DNA of 64,000 nucleotides, taken from contig JAOPHQ010005745.1 in the NCBI GenBank assembly GCA_030340625.1, forward strand, positions 1 through 64,000, in the 5' to 3' direction. Below the pieces are notes generated by a model, which had not been told where the DNA came from, searched no databases, and saw only the letters and a list, made by a program, of their open reading frames with translations. A program made the position numbers and the translations under genes. Below, in pieces: positions 21,009 through 32,509 of the stretch. Position 1 is the first letter of the stretch; each line of letters begins with the position of its first letter. The stretch comes from Merluccius polli. Lineage: Eukaryota > Chordata > Actinopteri > Gadiformes > Merlucciidae.

Positions 21009-22240
21009 TGTGACACCCTGAGACTATAAACTGCGCCTGGCAGTGCCCCCCAACTTTTGTTTCAGATACTGCTGGGGTAGAGCATTCCCGCTTCAGCAAT
21101 ATATCCTTCCAGAGCTTTAATGTGTTTGCAATATCTGTATTTTCTGATGTTTTAATCTAAAAAAAAAAAAAATGCTAACTACTAGTTTGATGGTACTAGA
21201 TTAAGACACATTTTGTGGTTTTGAGTGTTTGATTCTGCTATAGGCTACTAGTTGTTTTTGTAAAAAATAGTCAAGCCAGAATTGCTAGTGGCTTACTGCT
21301 TTCTTTGAGGTAAACAGGTTTTTGTACTGACAAATTTGACTTTAATTCATGTTTGATTTAAGTTTCCGTTAAAAGTGTGATATTTGCGATTCACCTATTT
21401 CATTATACTATACATGATACAACATTTTTACATACACACAGTTTCAATAACACTAAGACTAACATTTATATCACATAGTGTGTATGGACAGAAACAAACA
21501 TGTTGACTGATACCCCAGATTCTGTCATAAGCTTGGAGTCACCCTCTGCTGCAGCCCCAAGCAGCCAACATGCCTATGGTCCTGCGACAAGCCACAGTCA
21601 TGACCCACAAATGACACCTTCCCACCCTATGAGGGAGCAAACAGTGGCGGATGATGGCTCAGTGAGCAAGCAACCAGCTGTGAGATCTAAGCTTGTTGAA
21701 CACATCACCAGGTTTGCCGAACCCCACCTGCAGTACCCCACCCAGACCTACCAACAGCCCCAAGGGTCTGGACTAGGCCCGCAGCCTTCCTCACTACCCC
21801 TAAGGCTCTCACGCTCTGCCAATCATTATGGCACCCCAGCCAATACGCCCACCCAAGAAGGCTTTGGAACCCCGAGACAAGCCCTCCTGCCCAGTTTTTA
21901 TGTCTCTACAGCCACAGAGCCAAGACGACAGATGAACAGGTCAGATTACAGTCTGCCAGGCATGATGCCCCCAGTGGGTGCCCCGGCGCCCCATCTAGCT
22001 GTGCAGTCTATGGCGGGCTCCCCTCTCCCACCCCAAGCTCATGCTAGGATATCGAGCTCCACCAACATTCAACCAACTGAATACCACCCCTCCTGCTGGG
22101 CCCGGCCCCCACATGCAGCCAGCACCAACCCCTGTCCACTACTCTCAAGACCCCGCAGCCATCATGCCCTACCCTCCAAATGTGGCGAGTGCAACCTTTA
22201 GCCACACAGCCCCTCTTCAGACCCCCCTCTCAGTGTACTA

Positions 22241-23025
22241 TGTAATGCACCTACATTTATATTTTATTTCTACATTGTTTTTGTTTTATTTTGACATGAT
22301 TCTGTATGACATGAGTCTGTATTTATGTTTTATTTTGTGGTCATACGGTCATTTAATTTAGTTTTGTCAATCATCAGATCAACATGCGTGTTTATTGGTA
22401 GTGATTGGTGATTGGCCCATTCCTGATTACATGCGATATATGGCGAGGGGAATTCCGGAAGGGACAGGGTTTTTTTTTTTGTTTACTCTATCCGCGCCCG
22501 TGGATGCCCTATCGGTTGAACGCTTGACTCTCTCCGCTCTCGCGGACGCCTCATTGTTTGGACGCGCCCGTGGATGCCTGATCGGGACGCTGGACGCCTC
22601 ATTGTTTGGACGCGACCGTGGATGCCTGATCGGGACGCTGGACGCCTCATTGTTTGGACGCGCCCGTGGATGCCTGATCGGGACGCTTGACGCCTCATCG
22701 TTTGGACGCGCCCATGGATGCCTGATCGGGACGCTCTTCACTCTCTCCGCTCTCGCGGACGTATTATTATTATCATTTGGACGCTCTCCGACGCTCCATG
22801 GTCGCGATAGACATGGACTTCATATGCATATTCCTCTGAATGGGAACCTTTGTGTTTAGGAGTGAGGGGACAAGTGGTGTAACATTGTGAACTATACAAA
22901 CCTTGATTCTGAAGTAGTGTAACATTGTGAACTACGCAAACCTTGATTCTGAAGTTTCTCAGATAAATATAACAAACTCATCCATGACTCTCTGCCTGCC
23001 TTTGCTTCCATTTTAACACGTAACA
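22241..23025 (+). mobile_element. Solo LTR, family C, inside Gypsy gag
   Basis: The 785-bp insert runs TGTAATGCACC to ACGTAACA and is flanked by ACTA (22237-22240, 23026-23029). A 4-bp duplication and TG/CA ends mark a solo LTR. It contains a GC-rich 48-bp minisatellite (22544-22735) and a doubled ~41-bp unit with GTGTAACATTGTGAACTA (about 22877-22960). Its internal element is not in the window. The strand is given by the likely AATATAACAAA end region and is not certain. Confidence 0.8.
22544..22735. repeat. 48-bp minisatellite in LTR C
   Basis: Four units start at 22544, 22592, 22640 and 22688, each beginning (G/T)GACGCCTCATTGTTTGG and ending GGGACGCT. The period is a multiple of three, so it stays open in several frames on both strands without being coding. 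Confidence 0.9.
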
Positions 23026-23998
23026 ACTATCAGACACCCACAGCTAACCCTCAAAACGCCATACACCCTGGTGTCTCCACGCATTCCATGCCTCTTCCAC
23101 CTTCTATCCCACTCATGCACTCATATCCAGCTGACCCACCCCTAAAGACCCCTGCCATCACCACTCTCAACTCAGGCCTCCCGCAGAGGACCTACAGTGG
23201 ATTCATGCAGACTCATCAGGTCAAGAATGTCCAAGTGTTCACAGGGAATGCAGACAGCAAGATGCTGGTAGACGATTGGATACGAGATATGCAGTATCTC
23301 CTGGAAGCAATCGAGCTGCCTGCACACCTCAGCTTTTCCACTGTTGTGCGACACTTGAGTGGTGAGGCCAGGAAACTGGTTCTTAATCTGCCCCCCCATG
23401 AACAGACCCCAGAGAAGGCATTTGAGGAACTCAGGGCAGAGTACAGTGATGCACAAGGCCTCTTGGATCCACTAGCTGACTTCTATGAGCGTGGTCAGTG
23501 GCCAGGAGAGTCTCCCTGCTCCTATGCTATTGCACTGGAGTCCACACTGCGGGCTGTGGAAGACAGTCAAAGAGGGGGTGAACCCTTTCCTGATCGTGAC
23601 AGTAAACTCACTCGACAGTTTCTAAGAGGGCTTAATGATGAGGAGGTGTATACAAGAATTGCACCAATGAAGCCCAGGCTTCTAAGCTTCAGAGAACTGC
23701 AAGTTGAGCTAAGAAATTTGGCAAGAGAGACTAAAAAGTTCCAGTCACAGAAGTCTAAGAAAGCATATGCCCAAGTCCATGTCACATCTGCATGTGATGC
23801 AAACGTGAGGGCAGAAAAAACAAAGCATGCATCAGAGTTATCAGTGCTGACTGAGATGGTACAAAAGTTGGCCCTCAACCAACAGGAACACATGGCCAAG
23901 CTGTCTCACCTTGAATCAAGGCTCACTGCTCCACATCCCCTCTCCCCAGCGGGACCTCAGCCATCTCCTGTAAGGCCCACCCAGAGTGCAAGTGTTAC

Positions 23999-26900
23999 AT
24001 GCTACCGGTGTGGGAAACAAGGACATATAGCCCGGGTCTGCAGAGCAGTTTTTCCAGGTCCCCACCAAGCCTGGAGCCAGCAGCCTCAGCCGGTGACCCC
24101 TCTAGAGGGTACCAGCGCGCAGCCATCTCATCCTTTAAACATTTAAAGCCCATGGTAGCCGGGGCAACCATGGGCGAGCAAAGAGGTCCCCTACTGCAGG
24201 AAAGAGAGAACACTGATGGAGGAGAGAGCCCGTCCCTGGTGGGCCCGAGGAATGAGGGAGACGTGGATGTCAATGGAATGAAATGCAGGGCTCTCATAGA
24301 CTCAGGGTCTCAAGTAACCAGCATCACCCACAGCTACTGGCTTAACCACCCCGCCCTCCGAGAGCAAAAGCTTCAGTCCTCTCAAATACCCATCGAGGGT
24401 GCTGGAGGACAGAGCGTGCCTTACTATGGTGTCCTGCGTGTAACACTGAAGGCACTGGGAAAAGAGTTTAAGGCCGTTCCCGTCTTTGTTGTCCCAGATT
24501 CTGATTATCGTTCCTCAGTCCCCCTGCTTGTAGGGACCAATGTCATCCGTGCCTCTAGAAAACACCTCCAAGCATCTTATGGCCAGCAGTGTCTCCACAG
24601 GATTAAAGAAAGCCATCCGGAGTGGTACACAGCTCTACAGGAGATTGGAGGCACAGAACAAAGTGAGACAGATGACATGGTGGGCCCTGCTGTGTACACT
24701 GGCCGTAAGATTCACATTCCTGCAGGAAAAGAAATGGACTTGATGTGTAAGATTAAAGCTGGCCCACAGAGAAAAACTTACACAGCCCTCATTGAAGGCC
24801 ACCCCTCCCTGCAACTCCCCCAAGACCTCTTTGTTGCCAAAGTCCTCGCTGATGTGAAGAGGGGCTGTGCCCCTATCAGAGTAATGAACCTGTCGCAGCG
24901 AGCTGTAACAATCAGGCCGCATACACACCTGGCCAAGGCCTTCCTGGTGGAAAATGTGGTGGAATTTCCTGATGGGGAGAAGAGAGAAGGTGACAAGTTA
25001 GGGGATGACAAGGCTTGCCTGAGCTTTGGGCAGGTGGTGACAGGCTGTGCTGTGGACCTCAGCGAAGCAGCGGTGGAGAATGCGCACCAGCGCTCTCTCC
25101 TTAGGGAGCTGGTGGAAAAAAATACAGGGGTGTTTTCACAGCATTCCTTGGATTATGGCCACACAAAGACAGTACAGCATGATATCCCCCTGGTTGACTC
25201 AAAGCCCTTTCGGCTCCCATATCGCAAAATCCCCCCCTCTCAGTGGCAGGACGTCAGAAAGTTGTTGACGGAGATGGAGGCTGCGGGTGTCATCCGGCCT
25301 AGTAAGAGCCCATATGCATCACCAGTGGTCATTGTAACAAAAAAAGATGGCTCACTAAGGCTGTGCATTGACTATAGGAGGCTCAACTCTTGCAGCACAA
25401 GGGATGCATTTCCTCTGCCGAGGATAGAGGAGGCTCTGGAGGCTCTGGGGCAGGCGAAATACTTCTCCACACTCGACCTCACATCTGGCTACTGGCAGGT
25501 GGAAGTGGCAGAGCAGGACAGACACAAGACAGCATTCAGCACTCCCATGGGGCTGTTTGAGGCTAATAGGATGCCGTTTGGCCTGCAAAATGCTCCATCC
25601 ACCTTTCAGAGACTAATGACCTGCTGCTTTGGTGACCTCAGCTTCACCCATCTCCTCATTTATCTGGACGATCTCATTATCTTCTCTAAAACCTTTGAGG
25701 AGCACCTGGAGAGGTTGCAGCTTGTGTTTGATCGGCTTCATCAGCATGGCCTGAAGTTAAAGCCCTCCAAGTGCCAGCTTGTAAGAAAGGAGGTGCAGTA
25801 TTTGGGTCACCTGGTGTCCGCTGAGAGGGTTAGAACAGACCCAGAGAAGATACGCAGGGTCGAAGACTGGGCACGGCCCACCAATCGGAAGGAAGTGCTG
25901 CAGTTCTTGGGATTTGCAGGGTACTACAGGCGGTATGTACAGGGCCACTCCACCATAGCTGCCCCACTATACCGTCTCACTAGTGGTGACCCCAGAAAGA
26001 AAAAGAGAGGGGGAAGAACAAGCGCAAGCCCTGACCCGCCCTTTCTGTGGACTAGTGAGTGTGAGGAGGCATTTCAGTCTCTTAAAGTGAAGCTGACGAC
26101 TGCGCCGGTGCTCGGCTATCCAGACTACAGCCTGCCGTTTCTTCTCCAGACTGACGCCTCGGGGGGAGGGCTCGGTGCTGTTCTGGCACAAATGCAGAAT
26201 GGGACGGAGAGGGTCATAGCTTATGCCAGTAGGGGCTTGAGCCCAGCAGAGACAAGATATCCTGCCCACAAACTTGAATTCCTGGCTCTGAAATGGGCTG
26301 TGACGGATAAGTTCTACGACCATCTCTATGGCCACAGATTCTCTGTACAGACTGACAACAACCCTCTCAAGTATGTGATGTCCTCAGCAAAGCTGGATGC
26401 TACGGGCCAGCGGTGGGTGTCTCGGCTGTCTGCATTCGAGTTCGACATTCAGTATAGGAGGGGTCAGTGCAACTCAAATGCAGATGCCCTCTCCCGTCTG
26501 TCCAATCAGGAGGTCACACAGGTACTGCGAACCTGCCCCCAGCGGGTGAGGTCTGGTGACACACCAGAGCCTGAGAGCCCCCCAGTGGAGAGTACTGCAG
26601 CATCTGAGGTGCCTGACCCCAGTCGGTCTCTGGAGTCTAGTGAGCTTTATGGTGGCGTAGGGACAGAGTCGCTCCCCTCAATGACAACACAGGAGATTCG
26701 TGCAGAGCAGAGAGGAGATCCTGTCATAGGCCCAGTTTTGCACTTCAAAAGCCGTAACCAGAAACCGAGCCACAGTGAGAGAGTCAGAGGTGGTAGGCAG
26801 GTCTGCCTTCTCTTAAAGGAGTGGAGGAGGTTAGTGATAAGGGATGGCATCATGTACCGCTGTATTCGAGACCGTCAGAGAGGTGCAGTGGAGCAGCTAG

Positions 26901-28381
26901 TACTGCCAGAGAGGCTTCGCACATCAGTCAAAACTGCTCTGCATGATGACTCTGGACACTTTGGATTTGAGAGGACACTACAGATGATAAGAGAGAGATT
27001 TTACTGGCCAGGAATGTTCCAGGAAATCAAGGCTTGGGGTGAGCAGTGTGAGAGGTGCTGCCTCCGGAAGACCCCTACAGCAGGCCTCAGGGCTCCCCTG
27101 GTCAGCATCCACAGCAGTGCTCCCATGGAGCTTGTATGTATTGACTTTTTGACTCTGGAGAAGTCCAAGGGTGGTATTGAAAACGTGCTCATGGTTACAG
27201 ACCACTTCTCCCGCTTCGCACAGGCCTACCCCACGAAAGACCAAAAGGCCTGCACAGTGGCAAGAGTGTTGTGGAGAAACTTCTTCTGTCGTTTTGGCTT
27301 CCCTGCAAAGCTGCATGCAGACCAAGGGCGCAACTTTGAGAGTGCTGTTGTGAGAGAGCTCTGTAAGTGTACTGGCATCACTAAGACCCACACCACCCCC
27401 TATCACCCCCAGGGCAATGGGACCACTAAAAGGTTCAACAGAACACTCCTAAACATGCTGGGGACCTTAGAGCCTCACCTGAAGCCCCGCTGGCATGAGT
27501 ATGTGGACGCTATGACTCACGCCTATAACTGCACACAACATGACTCCACAGGGTATACGCCATATTATCTCATGTTTGGCAGACATCCTCGGCTGCCTGT
27601 TGACCTGATTTTTGGCCTCCCCAGCAGGGCGGAGCCATGTGAGTACAGTGAGTATGTCCAAACTCTGCATGACTGTCTGTCACAGGCGTACGCCGAGGCC
27701 AACCAGATGTCTAGGCATGCTAAGAGCCAGCAGAAGAAATACTATGACCGAAAGGCAAAGAGCCAAGTCTTCAGCCCAGGGGACAGGGTCCTGGTCAAAG
27801 TATGTCATGTGGAGGGACGACAGAAGCTTGGAGACAGATGGGAGTCACGACCATACATTGTGGTGAAAAAACAACCTGGCATTCCTGTGTACGTGCTGCG
27901 ACGAGAGGATGGTGAAACACGAGTGGTCCACCGTAACCTTCTGACACAGTGCATGTTCCTCCCAGTTGAGCAGGTCGACGAAGCAGGAGTGGCCGAGCTG
28001 GATTTGGATGCTGGAGATGCAGACACGGAGTTGGACGCAGCAGGGGACTTGGAGATGGAGGATACGGAAGAAAATGTGGAGAGAGCACAGTGGGAGACAT
28101 CAAACGGACGGGATGGACACACAAGTGCAGAGGATGTGGATGTGGACATGGAGGCAAGGCAAATGAGTGCTGGAGGAGAGGCGGATGGAACTGTCCGTGG
28201 TGCTGGCGCACCCCAAGGTCCCACTTCTCGTAGGAGAAATCCCCCAAGACACTGTCGCGCCCCAAAGAAGCTATCCTACGCGTCACGTGTGAAGGGGTCA
28301 GAGAGTGACCAGGAAAAGAGAGAGAGAGGATGGAAATTATGGCAGAGGGTGAAAGCAAGAAGAACAACAGGACTTGTTTAA
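23999..28381 (+). CDS. pol: Gypsy pol polyprotein (protease, RT, RNase H, integrase)
   Basis: The 1460-residue frame is unbroken. The protease has LIDSGSQVT (about residue 99). Reverse transcriptase has LRLCIDYRRLN, FGLQNAPSTFQ and YLDD at about 555. RNase H has QTDASGGGLG at about 717. The integrase has a HHCC-type zinc region, the first Asp at about 1049 (VCIDF) and the second at about 1108 (HADQGRNF). The residue 35 positions after the second Asp, about 1144, is Lys (codon 27428-27430) where the catalytic Glu should be. A GDRVLVKV segment follows, then a long acidic tail; no chromodomain is evident. The true start is by frameshift from gag, so 23999 marks only the open frame. It should make reverse transcriptase but not an active integrase. 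Confidence 0.9.
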   Translation: MLPVWETRTYSPGLQSSFSRSPPSLEPAASAGDPSRGYQRAAISSFKHLKPMVAGATMGEQRGPLLQERENTDGGESPSLVGPRNEGDVDVNGMKCRALIDSGSQVTSITHSYWLNHPALREQKLQSSQIPIEGAGGQSVPYYGVLRVTLKALGKEFKAVPVFVVPDSDYRSSVPLLVGTNVIRASRKHLQASYGQQCLHRIKESHPEWYTALQEIGGTEQSETDDMVGPAVYTGRKIHIPAGKEMDLMCKIKAGPQRKTYTALIEGHPSLQLPQDLFVAKVLADVKRGCAPIRVMNLSQRAVTIRPHTHLAKAFLVENVVEFPDGEKREGDKLGDDKACLSFGQVVTGCAVDLSEAAVENAHQRSLLRELVEKNTGVFSQHSLDYGHTKTVQHDIPLVDSKPFRLPYRKIPPSQWQDVRKLLTEMEAAGVIRPSKSPYASPVVIVTKKDGSLRLCIDYRRLNSCSTRDAFPLPRIEEALEALGQAKYFSTLDLTSGYWQVEVAEQDRHKTAFSTPMGLFEANRMPFGLQNAPSTFQRLMTCCFGDLSFTHLLIYLDDLIIFSKTFEEHLERLQLVFDRLHQHGLKLKPSKCQLVRKEVQYLGHLVSAERVRTDPEKIRRVEDWARPTNRKEVLQFLGFAGYYRRYVQGHSTIAAPLYRLTSGDPRKKKRGGRTSASPDPPFLWTSECEEAFQSLKVKLTTAPVLGYPDYSLPFLLQTDASGGGLGAVLAQMQNGTERVIAYASRGLSPAETRYPAHKLEFLALKWAVTDKFYDHLYGHRFSVQTDNNPLKYVMSSAKLDATGQRWVSRLSAFEFDIQYRRGQCNSNADALSRLSNQEVTQVLRTCPQRVRSGDTPEPESPPVESTAASEVPDPSRSLESSELYGGVGTESLPSMTTQEIRAEQRGDPVIGPVLHFKSRNQKPSHSERVRGGRQVCLLLKEWRRLVIRDGIMYRCIRDRQRGAVEQLVLPERLRTSVKTALHDDSGHFGFERTLQMIRERFYWPGMFQEIKAWGEQCERCCLRKTPTAGLRAPLVSIHSSAPMELVCIDFLTLEKSKGGIENVLMVTDHFSRFAQAYPTKDQKACTVARVLWRNFFCRFGFPAKLHADQGRNFESAVVRELCKCTGITKTHTTPYHPQGNGTTKRFNRTLLNMLGTLEPHLKPRWHEYVDAMTHAYNCTQHDSTGYTPYYLMFGRHPRLPVDLIFGLPSRAEPCEYSEYVQTLHDCLSQAYAEANQMSRHAKSQQKKYYDRKAKSQVFSPGDRVLVKVCHVEGRQKLGDRWESRPYIVVKKQPGIPVYVLRREDGETRVVHRNLLTQCMFLPVEQVDEAGVAELDLDAGDADTELDAAGDLEMEDTEENVERAQWETSNGRDGHTSAEDVDVDMEARQMSAGGEADGTVRGAGAPQGPTSRRRNPPRHCRAPKKLSYASRVKGSESDQEKRERGWKLWQRVKARRTTGLV

Positions 28382-28573
28382 CACAACACAGTTTTTGCTG
28401 CTTACACAGTTACATATGCACATTGATAACACAACAACATCTTTAGGTCACCAAACCCTTAGTGATTCTGTTTTGAGTGTATTTGGTTGTACTATATTCA
28501 GGTGCATTGGGTGGTCTTTGTTGATTTAGTTTGTTCTGATGGCTGGGACGCCATCAATTAAAGAAGGGGTGAA

Positions 28574-29249
28574 TGTAGGACAGTGGCCTGAAGGCGTCAC
28601 TAGGCGGCGCTGTTGCGTTGTCCAGGTTCGTGCTTTATTTTGTATCTTGCTGGACACCGTAGTTCGGAATTAAAGTCCGTGCGGGCCACCATGTTTGTTA
28701 TGTTTGTTTTCCATGGTTTGAAGGTGAGCACTGTTAATGACAGTTTATTAGATTCAGATTATATCGTTGAATATCAGTGCATAAACCACCCATCCACCTA
28801 CTTTGTGTAATGATGCTGTGTATTTATATGTCGAGTGACATAGCGCTATGTGTTTTGATGTTCATTATGGGTGTTTTGTGCCGCTTGTGGGGCTTTGTAA
28901 TTGGCGCTAGCTGTTAGCTGTTAGCTCCATGGTTTCTTTTACTGTTGTCACCGCTGTGATTAATAGTGCAGGACAGCATTTTCTGCAATTGATATTTTGT
29001 GTTTTATATTTTTGTATTTATGCCTTATTAATTAATTAAGAGTTTATTTTTTTTTCTAAAAATGTTTGTGATGTTTGTTTTCCATGGTTTGAAGTTTGAA
29101 GAAATAAAAGCGCGGCCAAGGTCTCAGCCACAATCTACGAGCCCGGTGTCTGGTGACATCCTTCCCTATACACCACAACAACCATAATAAATAAAAACAC
29201 AACGCAGAGTACAGGGGAGGTGTGCATCCGTGCCACGCTGTGGGTTACA
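28574..29249 (+). repeat. Gypsy 3' LTR
   Basis: Same ends as the 5' LTR. The polypurine tract AAAGAAGGGGTGAA directly precedes it (28560-28573). Confidence 0.9.
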
Positions 29250-30136
29250 TATATATGTTGTTTGCACTGTAATTTTAAAGACATGCCTCTATTTTAGAAT
29301 TTGAATCCTTAAATGCACTAGCTTAATGTGACTGTTTATGTTAATCATTTGGTATAATGTCAGATTATTACTGATTATTACTGTTAAAGGTATGGTTATA
29401 TTTTATATCTACCATATGACCAATAACTAGGGTCACACTAACATCGGTGCCTGTCTGCAGACGAAGGACTGGAATTGGAATCCTGTTGAGCCCCACAAAA
29501 ACCCAGCGGTTTAAATTCCGCCCCGTACTCGCCATAGTATATAAGTTGGCAGGGTAAAAGAGGGTCTGGGACCCCAAGGTAGCTGGTTCCTTTCAAGACT
29601 AGAAGAGGGAGCTCTGAGAGGGGAGCCAGAGTAGCCCAAGGGGAGCCTTTCCCGTGACCGTTAGAGACGGCACTAAAAGCATTTGTACTAGCAAAAAGAC
29701 AGCGCCAGGGGTACAAAGAGCCTGAGTTCATACGACATTGCGATGCAAACATTTGAACATAATAGTTGAACGTGTTGAATGTGAAACTGTTAAAAAGGCA
29801 TTATGTAAATATTGTATATTGTGTGGGTGGTTCCAGGGGTTAGACTTTTCGTGAGATTCTCATAAGTCTCGTCTAACGCCTGTTCTGTGGGGTATTAAAA
29901 CAATAAAAATTGAAAATATTTTCTGTGGGGAAAACGGGTGGTTGGATACAGGGAAAGTGTGTCTAAAAGTTTCTGCACGGAGTCTGAGTGAGACCGGACT
30001 GAAAGATTTCAGCCTAGAAGGTTGTCTCACTCGGCAATATTTCGTGCAGAGAGCAGACCGTGAGTCATTCACACCGACCCTGTATGTGTATAATAATTGT
30101 TGTTAGAGTGTGTAGTGTTTAAAATACTGTGTTAAA

Positions 30137-30392
30137 ATGGACGGAGAATTCAACACAGAGTGTGAAGAATATGGGGGGTGTCCTGAGGACACTGTAGGAG
30201 AGCAGTGGAGAGAGTAGAAAGGCAATAAGGCAGAAGAGGGAAAGCAAAGGTGGAGGACAAAGAGGAGAGGAGAGCGTCAGTGCGTACAGTAGCATTAGCA
30301 TGTGTAGCATTAGAAGCTCAGAAGGACAAAAACAACAACGCAGGCGTCGGCGCTCCCGTAGCCATAACAACCCACGAGAGCGACGGTACTAA
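30137..30392 (+). pseudogene. Possible ERV-2 gag start
   Basis: An ATG at 30137 opens 26 codons (MDGEFNTECEEYGGCPED...) ending in TAG. Directly after, a frame from about 30220 shows an RNA-binding-like tail with QQRRRRSRS and ends in TAA at about 30392. These have gag-like composition but no diagnostic domain, so the call is tentative. Confidence 0.3.
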
Positions 30393-32509
30393 GAGCCAGC
30401 TGTCTGACCCTGACCGAGCAGGGAGCAGGGAGAGGGCTGATATGTCACCATTTAAAGTAAAGAAATAAAAAATAATAAACATTGTTTAATAAAGTAAGAG
30501 TAAAAGTAATCAGAAATACATATTGCTTAAAAATAGAGTGTTAGTACACTTATAAATATGTCGTTAACAGCAGCGGACATTTTGGGTAGGGTTTGTTATC
30601 TACGTAAAGATGAGATCAATAAGATCTCAAAAATGTAAGAAAAGAATATCTAAACAGGCATTAAAATTAGTATTAGTCATGTATCAAAGAGAGAGAGGGA
30701 CAGAGAGCAGAGAGAAAGGGAGGGGGCCTGGCCCTGAGAAGAGGACAATAAAGCAGGGCAGCACTAGAGCTGCAAGAAGTACTTAGATAAGGAGATCTAA
30801 AAAAGAGAGGGGCAATAAAGAGTTATGCAGTAGTTTACCCTATAATACTACTACTACGATGACGACTACTAATAATAATAGTAATAAAAATAATAGGGGT
30901 AATAACAATAATAATGATAATACATTTTATTTGAAGGTGCCTTTCCAAAAAACACAAGGTTGCCTTACAAAACAAAGTGGTAAAGGGACAACCAGCTCAG
31001 TATGTCCAGGGGGATAACAGACACAGAGGGGTTAGAATAAAATATAAATAAAGAAAGCGCTGTGATCATTAGAACATTTAAGGGATATGTTGGGACATAG
31101 AAAGTGCACATGTAGAGATCAATTATGTATTAGTGTCTGTGATTTGTTTCTGTGTTTTCGGTTGATTTGTTTTCTCTGTGTATTTGTTTTATAAATGTGT
31201 ATAAAAGGGTTTTAGTGTTTTGTGGGACAATTAGCAGACCAACAGCTCAGTTAAGTTGGGCACTATTCATTTAAATCAGAAGTTATCTCCTCTACCGCTC
31301 GTCCACAGAAGTCCAGGGGTCAACCAGCGCTGGGGACTCGGTCAGGAGTTCAGGGAAATTCCCCCCTCACCAAACTGAGGGAGGGACCCGCCCCAAAGGG
31401 CTCTGCGGGAGTGCGGTAGTTATTACAATATAAAAAAACTGATATGCAATGTTGCGTATGTAGCAATACAATAAGTCCATCATTAGGTTGCTTAGAATAC
31501 CTCCATAGTGTGGTGTTGAAATAGTTAAAAGAAAGTTTGTTCTGGGTTGCCAGAGTCTACCGGGAGGTGTGGCCCCAAGGGGGGGAGAGTGGACTGCGTG
31601 GTATAAGTCCCGCCTCTGTTGTCATGGCGAGCCATATCTTGCTTTCCATGTGTTTTGTTGAAATAGATTGCAGGTTGTTTAGTCTTTGTTTTAGTGGTTT
31701 GTGTTTTATTTGTTTAATTGACAAATTATTTGGGTCAGGCAAATGTTCTCTGAACATTTGCAATGACCTGGTTAAAGTGATAATTAAAAGTACTTCAGCA
31801 ATCTGTTGGGAAGGGATCTAATGCACAAGCTAGATTGTTTATTGACATTGGGAAGAATTGGGTTTACCTTGCAAACGCCAACACCTAATGCTGTTATGCT
31901 GTGTTGAAATTTTTTATTTGTTAGCTTCGTCCACCGCTGCGTCACAATTACAGCATCAACGACGTATGGTGTCTCCATTACGCATACACAGGACTGCATG
32001 GATAGCTGTCATAGATATCTGTCTCTACTCCTCCACATCCACCTATCCTATGGGCTGAACATAAGAATTAGAAGGGATTTATCCCCACACATGGCATCCT
32101 GCAACAGGCCAGTAGGGAAGGCTGGTTAGCCTATGACGGGTAAGATCCCACCTTGAAACCTGGGGACGACCTAAGGCAGGCACAGTCACGATTACTTGGC
32201 CAAGTCGCACTGACTCACTTGATCATAGAGTGACGAGAAGATGAAACCATCCAAGGAGAAACCATTTGGGTTGAAAGGGGGAGGATAGGATAGATTCCAG
32301 ACATGTCGGCTTAAGCAGTGAATATGTGGCAATAACTAGGACAGGTCATTTGTTTAAACTCTTAAGAGAAGGTATAAGGATTTGCGTTTTGTTTTTCGGT
32401 ATAGTGCATGATTTGGTATAATTGGTAAACAGCGTGGTTTAAAAGCGGTTGATGGTAAACCCATATAGTATCAAAATTTATGTTTAGGATTTACTGGTTG
32501 CAATTTCCC

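Larger units (their letters stand above)
21500..24146 (+). pseudogene. gag: Gypsy gag, frameshifted and interrupted
   Basis: The start at 21500 (ATG) opens a Pro/Ser/Gln-rich N-terminal region of 233 codons. Near 22040-22075 the likely coding frame changes by one base. At 22241 solo LTR C cuts the gene. It resumes after 23025 in the same frame as just before the insertion. From 23088 it is open for 352 codons with a capsid-like segment (VFTGNADSKMLVDDWIRDM, LSGEARKLVLNL, FLRGLNDEEV) and a CX2CX4HX4C zinc knuckle, CYRCGKQGHIARVC, near 24000-24041. Pol overlaps the end of gag in the -1 frame, so a ribosomal frameshift is implied. Confidence 0.85.
20322..29249 (+). mobile_element. Ty3/Gypsy LTR retrotransposon
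   Basis: Two LTRs (20322-20986 and 28574-29249) surround gag and pol. The flanking TATA (20318-20321 and 29250-29253) is the target duplication. The LTRs differ by one 11-base indel and only about five other positions that I could see, which implies a fairly young insertion. Gag is frameshifted and split by solo LTR C. Pol is open for 1460 codons in order protease, reverse transcriptase, RNase H, integrase, which is the Ty3/Gypsy order. No env. Confidence 0.92.

Noticed and set aside
22395..22859. Repeat-containing 154-codon frame, also open on the minus strand
   Set aside because: It is produced by the 48-bp minisatellite of LTR C, whose period is a multiple of three.
27795..28367. Minus-strand 190-codon frame
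   Set aside because: It lies opposite the Gypsy pol acidic tail and is a shadow of that coding sequence.
31199..31350. A third LTR and primer site (TATAAAAGG and TGGGGACTCGGTCAGG)
   Set aside because: Suggestive order, but no second copy, no clear ends and no good tRNA match, so it is mentioned only within ERV-2.
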